A stretch of DNA of 64,000 bases from Haloechinothrix aidingensis. GTDB lineage: Bacteria > Actinomycetota > Actinomycetes > Mycobacteriales > Pseudonocardiaceae. Location of the stretch: NCBI RefSeq assembly GCF_013450155.1, contig NZ_JACCKD010000003.1, positions 496,001 through 560,000 on the forward strand, in the 5' to 3' direction. The translations under genes and the position numbers were made by a program. Positions within the stretch are counted from its first letter, which is position 1. Every line of letters begins with the position of its first letter. This document shows positions 26,775 through 36,163 of this stretch, piece after piece. The notes beneath the pieces are model-generated. The model saw nothing but the letters and a program-made list of their open reading frames with translations. It did no database searches and had not been told where the DNA came from.

Positions 26775-27392
26775 TCAGCGTGCACCGACCATGCCGACGA
26801 ACAGCTCGTGCATCCGCCGGTCACCCGTTAGCTCCGGGTGAAACGCGGTTGCCAGCACGGAGCCCTGCCGCACCGCTACGATCCTACCTGCCGCCCGCCC
26901 GGCGGCCGGGGTCTCGGGCACTCTCGCCAGGACCTCCACGGCGGGCTCGACCGACTCCACCCAGGGGGCCCTGATGAACACCGCGTGCATCGGTCCCCCT
27001 CCGACACCGGTCACGTCCAGGTCCTCCTCGAACGAGTCGACCTGCCTGCCGAAGGCGTTGCGGCGCACGATCATGTCGAGCGCACCGAGCTGATGCTGGT
27101 CCGGCCTGCCGTCCAGCACCTTGCCTGCCAGCAGGATCATCCCGGCGCACGAGCCGTACGCGGGCATCCCCTCCGTGAGGTGCCCGCGAAGCGGCTCCAG
27201 CAGGTCGAACGCCTCGAGCAGCCGGGACATGGTGGTCGACTCGCCGCCCGGAATCACGATGCCGTCCACAGTAGACAGCTCGCCCGGGCGGCGGACGGGC
27301 GATGCCCGCGCCCCGCATTCCTCGAGCGCGACCACGTGCTCGCGCACGTCACCCTGCAACGCGAGCACACCGATATGTGGCTCCGCCACCAC
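26775..27392 (-). CDS. pdxT: Pyridoxal 5'-phosphate synthase glutaminase subunit PdxT
   Basis: This 205-residue class I glutamine amidotransferase supplies ammonia to PdxS for vitamin B6 synthesis. It begins [30 protein letters not shown], the nucleophile Cys in [12 protein letters not shown] and the His/Glu pair in FHPELTGD complete the triad. Its partner pdxS lies 1.9 kb away at 29328, separated by an azlCD insertion. Confidence 0.94.
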   Translation of the reverse strand: MVAEPHIGVLALQGDVREHVVALEECGARASPVRRPGELSTVDGIVIPGGESTTMSRLLEAFDLLEPLRGHLTEGMPAYGSCAGMILLAGKVLDGRPDQHQLGALDMIVRRNAFGRQVDSFEEDLDVTGVGGGPMHAVFIRAPWVESVEPAVEVLARVPETPAAGRAAGRIVAVRQGSVLATAFHPELTGDRRMHELFVGMVGAR

Positions 27393-27550
27393 TGCACCAC
27401 CTGCCCGGACGATTCCTCACTACGCGCGTGCGGCGCCGGGAGCGCCCTCACCAGCTGCCCTGCCGTACTCGATCGCGCTGCTCAACCTTATTCCGCGCCG
27501 GCAGGAGCACCGCCGGTGGGGCCGGAGCCGCGTGGACCGTGGCCCATGAG

Positions 27551-27599
27551 CGGGCCCCGGTAACGGGCCCCGGTAACGGGCCCCGGTAACGGGCCCCGC
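27551..27599. repeat. 13-bp tandem repeat
   Basis: The unit CGGGCCCCGGTAA occurs 3.7 times without change, giving regularly spaced GGGCCCC palindromes. It lies between the pdxT start and the azlD stop. It may be a slipped-strand array or a structure affecting pdxT transcription. Confidence 0.8.
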
Positions 27600-27632
27600 G
27601 ACGCTGTTCGGCAGGCCGAACACCGCCGGCAT

Positions 27633-27956
27633 CTACGGTACGCCGACCATCCGTAACGCCGCCGCGACCGCTGCGCCTGCGAGCACCACGACGAGGAACG
27701 GTGCTTTCAGCCACGCGAGCACACCCCCGGCCAGCACACCCGCGGGGCGGGCCCACCCGGCGAACCCCTCGCCATCCACGAGCGCCTGCGTGGCGACAAG
27801 GGCCGCGAGCAGCACGACCGTGGCCATCGTGATGCGCCGGGTGAGCCAGTGCGGCAGCTCCACCCTGTCCCGCAGGGCCGGACCGGCACAACGCAACGCG
27901 TACGTCCCCGCGGCAAGCGCGACCACAGCGGCGGCCATGCTCCCGGCAGGCATCAT
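27633..27956 (-). CDS. azlD: AzlD family membrane protein
   Basis: This 107-residue protein with four membrane segments is the small partner of the AzlCD branched-chain amino acid exporter. TYALRCAGPAL and LPHWLTRRITMATVVLLAAL are characteristic. The ATG overlaps the azlC stop codon (ATGA), so the two are translated together. Confidence 0.88.
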   Translation of the reverse strand: MMPAGSMAAAVVALAAGTYALRCAGPALRDRVELPHWLTRRITMATVVLLAALVATQALVDGEGFAGWARPAGVLAGGVLAWLKAPFLVVVLAGAAVAAALRMVGVP

Positions 27957-28657
27957 CGCGACTCCCCGGCCACGCCCGGCACGGCCGCCCGTGGCGTGCC
28001 CGCGGGTACCGCGAGCAGCACCAGTAATGCCGCCAGGACAGGCATGCCGGACGGCAGGACCGGAGTGCTGGCCACCGCGACGCACGCGCCGAGCGCGGCA
28101 GCGATGGCCATGCGCCGCTCGCGCAGCGACGGCCGGACCAGCGCGAGCAGCATCGCGGGGAATGCCGCGTCCAGCCCGAGCGCGGCCGTGTCCCCGGCGG
28201 CCGTCCCCGCGAGCGAGCCGGCCAGCACACCGATGTTCCAGGTGACGAACAGCCCGACCCCGAGCGTCCAGTACACCGCCCGCCGCCGTCCGGGGTCCTG
28301 CTGCGCGATCGTGAACGCCACCGTCTCGTCGATCATCAGGTGTGCCCCGACGTAGCGTCGCCAGCCGGAACCGAGGGCGTCGGAGACGGCGAACCCGAAA
28401 GGTAGGTGCCTGCTGTTCACGGCAAGCGCCGCGACCAGCGCGCCGAGCGGACCACCTCCCGCCGCCAGGATGCCGATGAACACGAACTGGGACGCTCCGG
28501 CGAACACCAGCACCGACAGCGCGATCGGTAGCCACAGTGGCTGGCCGGAGCCGACCGCGATCGCCCCGAAGGCCAGCCCCACGACCCCGACCGCCGCGGC
28601 GACCAGAGCGGCATCCGCCCCGATCTCACGTCCAACTGTTCGCCATACCGAACGCAT
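27953..28657 (-). CDS. azlC: AzlC family branched-chain amino acid permease
   Basis: This 234-residue membrane protein has six or more hydrophobic segments. Family blocks include ASQFVFIGILAAGG, VNSRHLPFGFAVSD and HLMIDETVAFTIAQQ. AzlC and AzlD together export branched-chain amino acids or analogues. The ATG at 28657 diverges from a XRE/cupin regulator, which is the common arrangement for azlCD control. Confidence 0.9.
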   Translation of the reverse strand: MRSVWRTVGREIGADAALVAAAVGVVGLAFGAIAVGSGQPLWLPIALSVLVFAGASQFVFIGILAAGGGPLGALVAALAVNSRHLPFGFAVSDALGSGWRRYVGAHLMIDETVAFTIAQQDPGRRRAVYWTLGVGLFVTWNIGVLAGSLAGTAAGDTAALGLDAAFPAMLLALVRPSLRERRMAIAAALGACVAVASTPVLPSGMPVLAALLVLLAVPAGTPRAAVPGVAGESR

Positions 28658-28686
28658 AGTATCCTGTGTAGAACACGCAGGGATCG

Positions 28687-28702
28687 TTCGTCAAGGCGAA
28701 CA
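28687..28702. promoter_or_regulatory. Putative operator of azlCD/XRE regulator
   Basis: GTTCGTCAAGGCGAAC contains the inverted repeat GTTCG-N6-CGAAC in the 82-bp divergent region. It is placed to serve as the binding site of the adjacent XRE/cupin repressor. Confidence 0.4.
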
Positions 28703-28739
28703 GATGATCCAGTATGCCGAACACGAGGTCGTGCCATCC

Positions 28740-29288
28740 ATGCAGACGCCCCTGGAGACCATCTCGGTGTCACTCCGCCGGGAGCGGGAACGAGCCGGAC
28801 TGTCGCTCAGCGAGCTCGCCAAGCGCGCGAGCATCGCCAAGTCCACCCTCTCGCAGCTCGAAGCCGGGTCGGGTAACCCGAGCGTGGAAACGCTGTGGGC
28901 CCTCGGTGTCGCACTCGACGTGCCGTTCTCCCGGCTGGTCGAACCACCCGAGCCCAGGGTTCGCGTGATCCGCTCGGGTGAAGGCCCCGGGGTCGCCTCC
29001 GAGCAGGCGAGCTTCGTCGGCACGTTGCTGTCCTCGTGTCCCCCCTCGGCACGCAGGGACATCTACGTCATCTCGCTGGAGCCCGGGTCACCACGCGTGG
29101 CCGAGCCGCACATCCCGGGCACGGTCGAGCACCTCACGGTGGCCGCGGGGCGCCTCCGCGCCGGCCCCGAGGGCGACCCGGTCGACCTCGCGGTCGGCGA
29201 CTACCTGGCGTTTCCCGGCGACGTATCGCACGTCTACGAGGCGCTGGACCCGGGAAGCTGGGCTGTGCTCGTCATGGAGCACACCTGA
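28740..29288 (+). CDS. XRE-family regulator with C-terminal cupin
   Basis: The product has about 182 residues from the ATG at 28740; an ATG at 28704 with AAGG upstream would add 12 residues. An HTH_3 domain (SVSLRRERERAGLSLSELAKRA, KSTLSQLEAGSGNPSVETLW) is followed by a cupin ligand domain with HIPGTVEHLTVAAG and FPGDVSHVYEAL. Such regulators respond to small ligands and often control the neighbouring azlCD transporter. It converges on pdxS. Confidence 0.85.
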   Translation: MQTPLETISVSLRRERERAGLSLSELAKRASIAKSTLSQLEAGSGNPSVETLWALGVALDVPFSRLVEPPEPRVRVIRSGEGPGVASEQASFVGTLLSSCPPSARRDIYVISLEPGSPRVAEPHIPGTVEHLTVAAGRLRAGPEGDPVDLAVGDYLAFPGDVSHVYEALDPGSWAVLVMEHT

Positions 29289-29327
29289 GCCGCGCCGACG
29301 CCGGTGACCGCGTCGGCGCGGCAGGCT

Positions 29328-30254
29328 TCACCAGCCGCGTTCGGCAAGGCGGTGCGGCTCCGCGACGTTCTCGACGTTGATGCCGACCATCGCCTCGCCC
29401 AACCCGCGCGAGACCTTCGCCAGCACGTCCGGGTCGTCGTGGAACGTCGTCGCCTTGACGATCGCTTCGGCCCGCTGTCCGGGATTGCTCGATTTGAAGA
29501 TGCCGGACCCGACGAACACGCCTTCGGCGCCCAGCTGCATCATCATCGCCGCGTCCGGCGGTGTGGCCACTCCCCCTGCCGTGAACAGCACGACGGGCAG
29601 CTTGCCTCGCGAGGCGACCTCCCGGACCAGCTCGTACGGCGCCTGCAGCTCCTTGGCTGCGACGTAGAGCTCGTCCTCCGGAAGCGAGGACAGCCTGCGG
29701 ATCTCCGCCCGGATCTGCCTCATGTGCGTGGTGGCGTTGGACACGTCACCCGTTCCGGCCTCCCCTTTCGAGCGGATCATCGCCGCCCCCTCTGTGATGC
29801 GCCGCAACGCCTCGCCCAGGTTCGTCGCCCCGCACACGAAGGGAACCGTGAACGCGAACTTGTCGATGTGGTTGGTGTAGTCGGCAGGCGTGAGCACCTC
29901 GGACTCGTCGATGTAGTCGACGCCGAGCGACTGCAACACCTGTGCCTCGACGAAATGCCCGATGCGCGCCTTGGCCATCACCGGGATCGAGACGGCATCG
30001 ACGATGCCGTCGATCAGGTCCGGATCGCTCATCCGCGCGACGCCGCCCTGCGCCCGGATATCCGCGGGGACCCGTTCGAGCGCCATCACAGCGACCGCAC
30101 CGGCGTCTTCCGCGATCTTGGCCTGTTCCGGGGTGACCACGTCCATGATTACCCCGCCCTTGAGCATCTCGGCCATGCCGCGCTTCACGCGGGCAGTGCC
30201 TGTCTCCGCTATAGGGTTCGGGCTGGTCCCGTTCGAGCCGTTGACGGCAGTCAA
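29328..30254 (-). CDS. pdxS: Pyridoxal 5'-phosphate synthase subunit PdxS
   Basis: This 308-residue TIM-barrel enzyme builds PLP from ribose 5-phosphate, glyceraldehyde 3-phosphate and ammonia from PdxT. Signature regions are [37 protein letters not shown] and [15 protein letters not shown] (with the catalytic lysines), and [26 protein letters not shown]. The start is a TTG at 30254 with AAAGG upstream. It is not adjacent to pdxT, unlike the usual pair. Confidence 0.95.
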   Translation of the reverse strand: MTAVNGSNGTSPNPIAETGTARVKRGMAEMLKGGVIMDVVTPEQAKIAEDAGAVAVMALERVPADIRAQGGVARMSDPDLIDGIVDAVSIPVMAKARIGHFVEAQVLQSLGVDYIDESEVLTPADYTNHIDKFAFTVPFVCGATNLGEALRRITEGAAMIRSKGEAGTGDVSNATTHMRQIRAEIRRLSSLPEDELYVAAKELQAPYELVREVASRGKLPVVLFTAGGVATPPDAAMMMQLGAEGVFVGSGIFKSSNPGQRAEAIVKATTFHDDPDVLAKVSRGLGEAMVGINVENVAEPHRLAERGW

Positions 30255-30582
30255 TGCACGAGCCTTTCTGTCATCCGTGATCCACGGGACGAGCCATTCG
30301 ACCGCAGGGGAAGCATCACCGTGGCGTTCGCGCGCGGCTTCCGAACCGTACTGCCGCGCCGAGGAATGGCGTGTCCGTGGTTATCCAGAGCTTCCACTGC
30401 CATCTTACGGGCCGCGTGGACCGCTCGTGCAGGCCAGTATGCGGCAATTCCGGAAGTCCACTTTCCGCTGCGGAGCCGTCACACGTGGCCATCGATCGTC
30501 ACGCTGCCTCCTCTTGCTCACCGCGGCGATTCGGTGTGTGATCGATGACACACCCGTAGACGTGGGGACACGGAGGCAGGTC
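30255..30582. other. Intergenic region between pdxS and EF-G2 gene
   Basis: This 328-bp region separates divergent genes and holds no convincing gene. It should contain the promoters of both. The only structure seen is the palindrome at 30534-30553. Confidence 0.4.
30534..30553. promoter_or_regulatory. Palindrome upstream of EF-G2 gene
   Basis: GTGTGTGATCGATGACACAC forms GTGTGT-N8-ACACAC, 29 bp before the ATG at 30583. It could be an operator (GntR-like spacing). No target protein is identified. Confidence 0.3.
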
Positions 30583-32715
30583 ATGGTGGACAAACAAGCG
30601 AAGAACGGCCGCGGCTCCGCGGCGATGGCGGTCGATGACCCGCGTAAGGTGCGAAACGTGGTCCTTGTCGGTCCGTGTGGCTCCGGCAAGACCACCCTCA
30701 TCGAGGCGTTGCTCACGGTCTCCGGCGCACTGGACCGGACCGGCTCCGTGACGGACGGCACGACCGTATGCGACCACGATCCCGCCGCGGTCCGGCAGCA
30801 ACGCTCGGTCGGCATCGCGTTCGCCCCGATCACGCACGACGGCATCAAGATCAACCTGATCGACACGCCCGGATACGCCGACTTCGTCGGTGAACTGCGT
30901 GCCGGCATGCGCGCCGCGGACGCCGCGCTGTTCGTGGTGTGTGCCGCTGACGGCGTCGACGCCGCGACCGTCGCGCTCTGGAACGAGTGCGCCGCGATCG
31001 ACATGCCACGCGCGGTTGTGATCTCCCGCACCGACCACAAGCGCGCCGACGTACTCGGGGAGATGCGCGCGTGCCAGGAAGCGTTCGGGGCAGGTGTAGT
31101 CCCGCTCTACCTGCCGGTCGACGGTGAGCGGCCGGGACTCGTCGGGCTCATCACCCAGCAACGATCGGACTACAGCGCGGGCTACCCGCCCACGATGATC
31201 GCGGCGGACCCGCAGGGCACCAGCGCCGCGGTCCCGGTAAGCGCGGCGCGTGACGAGCTGATCGAGGGAATCATCGCGGAGAGCGAGGACGAGACCCTCA
31301 TGGATCGCTATCTCGGCGGTGAGCAGCTCGACGAGGCCGCGCTCATCGACGACCTGGAGACCGCCGTCGAGCGCGGCTCGTTTCACCCGGTCATTCCCGT
31401 ATGCGCGCACACCGGAGTCGGTCTCGCCGAGTTGCTCGAGCTGGTCAGCCGCGGGTTCCCGTCCCCGCTGGAGCACGAGCCGCCCGACGTGACCGGCGTC
31501 AACGGGGATCCGCACGACACGCTGCGCGCCGACCCCGATGGGCCACTGGCCGCCGAGGTGGTGCACACGAGCATGGACTCCTACGTCGGACGCATCTCGC
31601 TGGTCCGGGTGTTCTCCGGCACCCTGCGACCGGACCGTACGGTGCACGTTTCCGGGCACGGTCTGACCGAACGCGGGCACGCGGACCACGATGCGGACGA
31701 GCGTGTCACGCACATCTACTCGGCACGGGGAACGGAGCTGAGCGAGGTGCCCTACTGCGTGGCAGGCGACGTCTGCGCGCTGACGAAGGTCGGATCGGCG
31801 GAGACCGGCGACACGGTGTCGCTGCCCTCGGACCCGGTGCTGGTGCGGCCGTGGTCGATGCCGGAGCCGCTGCTGCCGATCGCCGTCGTGGCCAACAAGC
31901 GCGGCGACGAGGACGCTCTCTCGCGCAACCTGGCGCGCGTGGTGGCGGGCGATCCCACCCTCCGGTTGGAACGCAACTCCGAGACGAACCAGCTCGTGCT
32001 GTGGTGCATGGGCGAGGCTCACGCGGACGTGGCGCTGTCCAGGCTTCGCGCGGGCGGAATCGATGTGACCACCGAGGACGTCCGGATACCGCTGCGCGAG
32101 ACGTTCTCCGGACCGGCGCGCGGCCACGGGCGGCACGTCAAGCAGTCCGGTGGGCACGGCCAGTACGCGGTGTGCTACATCGAGGTCGAGCCGCTTGCGC
32201 GCGGCGCGGGTTTCGAGTTCGTCGACAGGATCGTCGGTGGTGTCATCCCCAACCAGTTCATCCCGAGCGTGGAGAAGGGCATACGCAACCAGCTCGCGCT
32301 CGGGGTTGCCGAGGGATACCCGATGGTCGACATCCGGGTAACGCTCGTGGACGGCAAGGCCCACAGCGTGGACTCCTCCGACGCGGCGTTCCAGACCGCG
32401 GGCGCCCTCGCGTTGAAGGACGCCGCCGCGAACGGTTCGGTCATCATGCTCGAGCCGCTCGACGAGGTCGTGGTGCGGGTCCCCGACGAGCACGTGGGAA
32501 CGGTGCTCGGTGACCTGTCCGCCCGGCGAGGCCGGGTGCTCGGTACCGAAGCCACCGCGGGCACGTCCACTGTCCGGGCGGATGTGCCTGCCACCGAGCT
32601 GCTGCGCTACGCCACCGAGCTACGCTCGATGACCTCCGGCACCGCGACGTTCACCCGCACGTTCTCCCGCTACGAACCCGCACCGCAGAACATGACCGCC
32701 CATACGGGTGGCTGA
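30583..32715 (+). CDS. EF-G-like GTPase (EF-G2/FusA2 type)
   Basis: The 710-residue product starts at an ATG with a GGAGGCAGG site upstream. The G domain has G1 GPCGSGKTTLIEAL and G3 DTPGYADF, but the G4 NKxD is SRTD, a known deviation in EF-G2 proteins. Domains II to V follow in EF-G order, including QSGGHGQYAVCYIEVEPL (domain IV) and a C-terminal domain with RRGRVLGTEA. It resembles mycobacterial FusA2 (Rv0120c). The role is unknown, possibly stress-related ribosome factor. It ends at a long hairpin shared with the convergent gene. Confidence 0.85.
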   Translation: MVDKQAKNGRGSAAMAVDDPRKVRNVVLVGPCGSGKTTLIEALLTVSGALDRTGSVTDGTTVCDHDPAAVRQQRSVGIAFAPITHDGIKINLIDTPGYADFVGELRAGMRAADAALFVVCAADGVDAATVALWNECAAIDMPRAVVISRTDHKRADVLGEMRACQEAFGAGVVPLYLPVDGERPGLVGLITQQRSDYSAGYPPTMIAADPQGTSAAVPVSAARDELIEGIIAESEDETLMDRYLGGEQLDEAALIDDLETAVERGSFHPVIPVCAHTGVGLAELLELVSRGFPSPLEHEPPDVTGVNGDPHDTLRADPDGPLAAEVVHTSMDSYVGRISLVRVFSGTLRPDRTVHVSGHGLTERGHADHDADERVTHIYSARGTELSEVPYCVAGDVCALTKVGSAETGDTVSLPSDPVLVRPWSMPEPLLPIAVVANKRGDEDALSRNLARVVAGDPTLRLERNSETNQLVLWCMGEAHADVALSRLRAGGIDVTTEDVRIPLRETFSGPARGHGRHVKQSGGHGQYAVCYIEVEPLARGAGFEFVDRIVGGVIPNQFIPSVEKGIRNQLALGVAEGYPMVDIRVTLVDGKAHSVDSSDAAFQTAGALALKDAAANGSVIMLEPLDEVVVRVPDEHVGTVLGDLSARRGRVLGTEATAGTSTVRADVPATELLRYATELRSMTSGTATFTRTFSRYEPAPQNMTAHTGG

Positions 32716-32759
32716 ATGACGCTTTCACGCCGCTGTGCGGACCGAGAGCGTCATTCAGC
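32711..32759. terminator. Bidirectional hairpin containing both stop codons
   Basis: A 13-bp perfect inverted repeat (GCTGAATGACGCT, AGCGTCATTCAGC) with a 23-base interior separates the convergent EF-G2 and LemA-like genes. The stop codon of each gene lies within the stem arms. Confidence 0.75.
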
Positions 32760-33294
32760 GTTCGGCGCGGGGAGCAGGCTCGGCGATCTCGAAGTACTCC
32801 GGGGCCGGTGCGCTACCGGCAAGCCGGAAGTAGCGCACCGCGGGCAGCCTGCGCACCGACAGCGTGTCGCGAACCGCGTCGTTGTAGACCCTGCGCGCGA
32901 TCACTACGCGCTGCTCGGCGTCGGACAGCTCCCCGGCCAGGTCCGCAGGCAGGGCGGCGATGTCGACCGCGGCAAGCAGCCGGGTGAGCTCGCTCTCCCG
33001 GATCTCGCGTTCGGCACGCCCGGACCGTTCCGCCCGGTCCGCGGCGGCACGCAGCTCATCGGCCGTGCCGGCGCCGTCGACCCGGCGGGGGCTGTCCGGG
33101 TCCCCCAAGCCGAACGCCACCGCCCGAGCCACGACCGCGCGCCGGTCGAGCGCGGCCTTCAGCGCGGCCCACCCCGCGTCGGTACGCACATGCAGGCGGT
33201 CCAGCCGGTTCGCCGCCGAGATCAGCATCGCACCGACGACCAGGATCACGGCCAGCAGGCAGACGAGGACGAGCAGCAGTACCGTCACGGTCAC
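32755..33294 (-). CDS. LemA-like membrane-anchored protein
   Basis: The 179-residue product has one N-terminal membrane segment (residues 2-26, TVLLLVLVCLLAVILVVGAM) followed by an elongated helical domain with RLDRLHVRTDAGWAALKAALDRRAVVARA and RRVYNDAVRDTLSVRRLP, the LemA pattern. It is the last gene of the pgsA-patA-pimA operon and its start overlaps the pimA stop by 4 bp. The position matches Rv2609c in M. tuberculosis, which is longer. The role is unknown. Confidence 0.7.
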   Translation of the reverse strand: MTVTVLLLVLVCLLAVILVVGAMLISAANRLDRLHVRTDAGWAALKAALDRRAVVARAVAFGLGDPDSPRRVDGAGTADELRAAADRAERSGRAEREIRESELTRLLAAVDIAALPADLAGELSDAEQRVVIARRVYNDAVRDTLSVRRLPAVRYFRLAGSAPAPEYFEIAEPAPRAER

Positions 33295-34457
33295 TCCACC
33301 GGGCCCGGCTGCCTGGCACGCGACTGCCGCACCGCTTCACGGACGTGCCGCGGATCCGCGGCCACCGCCGTGTCGTAGACCCGCAGCACCTGTTCACAGA
33401 CCGTCGTCCAGTCGTACCGTGCCACCCGCTCCGAACCGGCCGCTGCCAGCTCCGCCCGCCGATCGGCATCCCGGAGCAGGCCACGCAACGCCCTGGCGAG
33501 CGCGGCGGGGTCTCCCGGTTCGGTGAGCACCCCGGCGTTCCCGTCGTCGAGTACCCGCCGGAACGAGTCCAGCGCGCTGGCCACCACCGGGGTACCCGCC
33601 GCCATGGCCTCGGTCAGGATCATGCCGAAGCTCTCCCCGCCCAGGTTGGGCGCGCAGTACACGTCCACACTGCGCAGCACGCGTGCCTTGGTCTCGTCAT
33701 CGACCTGGCCGAGCAGCTCGATGTGCTCGCCCAGCCGCTCCCCCGCCTGCCGGAACAGCACATCCTGCTCACCCCTGCCGACCACAAGCAGGCGTAGCTC
33801 CGGGAACTCCCCCGCCAGGCCGTCCAGCGCCTCGAGCAACACGCCCATACCCTTGCGGGGTTCGCTGTACCTGCCGACGAACCCGATCGTGCGGCCCGGC
33901 CGGGGATAACCGGGAAGCGGTTCGGCCGCTGCGAAGAGCTCGGTGTCCACCCCGTTGGGAATCTCCACCGCATCGCCGCCCAGGTGCTCGACCTGCACGC
34001 GGCGCGCCAGCGCCGACACCGCGATGCGCGCGGTGATCTTCTCCAGCCACGGCCGCAGGAGGGGCCCGAATCCGGACAGCGTGCGCGACTTCATCGTCGA
34101 GGTGTGAAACGTGGCCACGATCGGGCCGTCGGCCACAGCCAGGGCCAGCAACGACAGGCTGGGCACGGTGGGCTCGTGCAGGTGCAGGACGTCGAAGTCG
34201 TTGTCCCTGAGCCACCGGCGCACCCTGGCGAAGGCGAGGGGACCGAACTGCAGCCGCGCGACGGAGCCGTTGTACGGGATGCCCACTGCCCTGCCGGAGG
34301 GGTGCACGAAATCGGGCAGCTCCTCGGCCGCGCCGGCGGGCGCCAGCACCGAGATCTCGTGTCCCCTGTGCAGCAGCTCATTGGCCAGGGCGGTCACGTG
34401 ACCCTGAACCCCGCCCGGTACGGCGAACGAGTAGGGGCAGACGATTCCTATCCTCAC
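33291..34457 (-). CDS. pimA: Phosphatidylinositol alpha-mannosyltransferase
   Basis: This GT4 enzyme transfers mannose from GDP-mannose to phosphatidylinositol, starting PIM synthesis. The product has 388 residues from a GTG at 34457. Features are GIVCPYSFAVPGGVQGHV near the start, the LHLHEPTVPSLSLLAL helix, GFVGRYSEPRKGMGVLLEAL for nucleotide binding and the E-x7-E region ESFGMILTEAMAAGTPVV. It is homologous to Rv2610c. The GTG overlaps the patA stop by four bases (GTGA). Confidence 0.94.
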   Translation of the reverse strand: MRIGIVCPYSFAVPGGVQGHVTALANELLHRGHEISVLAPAGAAEELPDFVHPSGRAVGIPYNGSVARLQFGPLAFARVRRWLRDNDFDVLHLHEPTVPSLSLLALAVADGPIVATFHTSTMKSRTLSGFGPLLRPWLEKITARIAVSALARRVQVEHLGGDAVEIPNGVDTELFAAAEPLPGYPRPGRTIGFVGRYSEPRKGMGVLLEALDGLAGEFPELRLLVVGRGEQDVLFRQAGERLGEHIELLGQVDDETKARVLRSVDVYCAPNLGGESFGMILTEAMAAGTPVVASALDSFRRVLDDGNAGVLTEPGDPAALARALRGLLRDADRRAELAAAGSERVARYDWTTVCEQVLRVYDTAVAADPRHVREAVRQSRARQPGPVE

Positions 34458-35419
34458 GACGGCCCCAGCTCTTCCGCGTCCGGCTCCGACCCGTCCGCTA
34501 TCTCCCCCGCACCCCCTCGAGCGCCGGACAGGTCGGCAAGCCACAGCTTCTGCAGCATATGCCAGTCAGCAGGGTGAGCTGCGATGTCTCCCGCGAAGCA
34601 GTCGGCGAGCAGCTGGGTCGCGGAGGCCACCTCGTCCCGGCTGTCGACCCGGATGCGCGGATGGATCCGCAACCCCCATCCGTCATCGGTGAACCAGCTG
34701 CCGACGGGTAACAGGGCAGCGCCGGTATCCGCGGCCAGCCGCGCCGGCCCGGCAGGCATCCGCGTGCGCTCGCCGAAGAACGTCACGTCGATACCGGCCG
34801 AGGTCAGGTCGCGATCGGCGAGCAGGCACACGACCCGATTGGCGCGTAGCCGCTCGCGCAACGTCGCGTAGGTCCGGACACCACCGGAGAGCGGGAGGAT
34901 CTCGAATCCGAGCGACTCGCGGAACCGGACGAACCGGCGGTACAGCGACTCCGGTCGCAGCCGTTCCGCCACCGTGCTGAACCGGCCGGAGTAGCGTACG
35001 AGCCACACGCCTGCCACATCCCAGTTCCCGCTGTGCGGCAGCGCGACGATCACACCCCGCCCTTCGCGCAGGGCAAGGTTGAGGTTGTCCACCCCGTCGA
35101 TGCCCTCGCTGACCTTGCGATACAGCTTGTCCAGATCGACGGCAGGCAGCCGGAACACCTCCTGCCAGTATCTCCCGTAGGAACGCAGCGCCTTGCGCGT
35201 CAGCTCGTCGAGCTCGTTCGGCCCCGCCTGCGGCACCACCCGCGCGAGGTTCCTGCGCAGCTGGCGTGCCCCCGGGCCGCCGCGCCGGGCAGCCATGTCG
35301 CCGCCGACGGCGAACAACGTCTCGGCCACCTTCGCCGGTGCCGCCCTGACCAACCACCACCCGGTCACGTAGGCCAGCTCCCGGCTGCGCGAACCCAGCC
35401 ACTGCCACGGCGTCGTCAT
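34454..35419 (-). CDS. patA: PIM acyltransferase
   Basis: The 321-residue product of the LpxL/HtrB lysophospholipid acyltransferase type acylates the PIM mannose. The HxxxxD motif is HSGNWD near residue 127, followed by the substrate loop PLSGGVRTYATLRERL and DVTFFGERTRMPAGPARLA. It starts at the ATG at 35419, overlapping the pgsA stop (ATGA). It is homologous to Rv2611c. Confidence 0.93.
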   Translation of the reverse strand: MTTPWQWLGSRSRELAYVTGWWLVRAAPAKVAETLFAVGGDMAARRGGPGARQLRRNLARVVPQAGPNELDELTRKALRSYGRYWQEVFRLPAVDLDKLYRKVSEGIDGVDNLNLALREGRGVIVALPHSGNWDVAGVWLVRYSGRFSTVAERLRPESLYRRFVRFRESLGFEILPLSGGVRTYATLRERLRANRVVCLLADRDLTSAGIDVTFFGERTRMPAGPARLAADTGAALLPVGSWFTDDGWGLRIHPRIRVDSRDEVASATQLLADCFAGDIAAHPADWHMLQKLWLADLSGARGGAGEIADGSEPDAEELGPS

Positions 35420-36027
35420 CGACCTGCCTCCCGGGCCGAACGATGTGCGGCGACCACGCGCTGTACGAACGTCGCCGTGGACAACCCCACGAGTATCCAC
35501 AGCGCGATCTCGACGGTGTGCGGGATCCCGAAGCCGTGCAGGCCGGTACCGACGAGGGCGATGATCAGGCGTTCTGGCCGTTCGATCAACCCACCCTCCG
35601 CGGTCAACCCGGATGCCTCGGCCCGCGCCTTGACGTAGGAGATGATCTGGGCGAGGACGAGTGCGAGCAACGCCGCCACCGCCGCGGTCCGGTTGTCGTC
35701 CACGACGAAGCACCACCAGGCTATCGCCCCGAACAGCGCACCGTCGGCCAACCGGTCGCCGGTCGCGTCGAGCACAGCACCGAACGCCGTCGGTCGCCCC
35801 GTCGCGCGGGCCATGGCACCGTCCAACAGGTCCAGCATGGCGAAGCCCCAGACCACGAAGGTCCCTACCAGCAGCATCCCCAGCGGGAACAACACCAGCG
35901 ACGCCACGACCACGCCTGCGGTCCCGATCAGCGTCATACCGTTCGGGGTCAACCCGGCACGGACCAGGGTGCGCCCGATCGGATCGACGACCCGGGACAC
36001 GGAGGCGCGGGCAAGGACGTTCAGCAT
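35416..36027 (-). CDS. pgsA: Phosphatidylinositol phosphate synthase
   Basis: This 203-residue CDP-alcohol phosphatidyltransferase makes phosphatidylinositol phosphate from CDP-diacylglycerol and inositol phosphate. The motif DGAMARATGRPTAFGAVLD plus the ATGD end gives D-G-x2-A-R-x8-G-x3-D-x3-D. It has about six membrane segments and SYVKARAEASGLTAEGG, typical of actinobacterial PgsA1 (Rv2612c). The ATG at 36027 has an AGGG site upstream; an in-frame GTG at 36045 is an alternative. It is first in the pgsA-patA-pimA-lemA-like unit. Confidence 0.93.
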   Translation of the reverse strand: MLNVLARASVSRVVDPIGRTLVRAGLTPNGMTLIGTAGVVVASLVLFPLGMLLVGTFVVWGFAMLDLLDGAMARATGRPTAFGAVLDATGDRLADGALFGAIAWWCFVVDDNRTAAVAALLALVLAQIISYVKARAEASGLTAEGGLIERPERLIIALVGTGLHGFGIPHTVEIALWILVGLSTATFVQRVVAAHRSAREAGR

Positions 36028-36163
36028 CGGTTCGTAGACCCTCACATCTGTAACTGCGCGCTCGATACGGTGCGGCCCAGCCAGCCTAGCTGGCGACCGC
36101 TCCGCCACCGGCGTCGCCGTCGCGTGCGCGCGTGTCCCGGTGCCGGGCCCGCGCGGCAGCCCC

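Noticed and set aside
27551-27599. CRISPR array
   Set aside because: Units are 13 bp, directly tandem with no spacers, and no cas genes are nearby.
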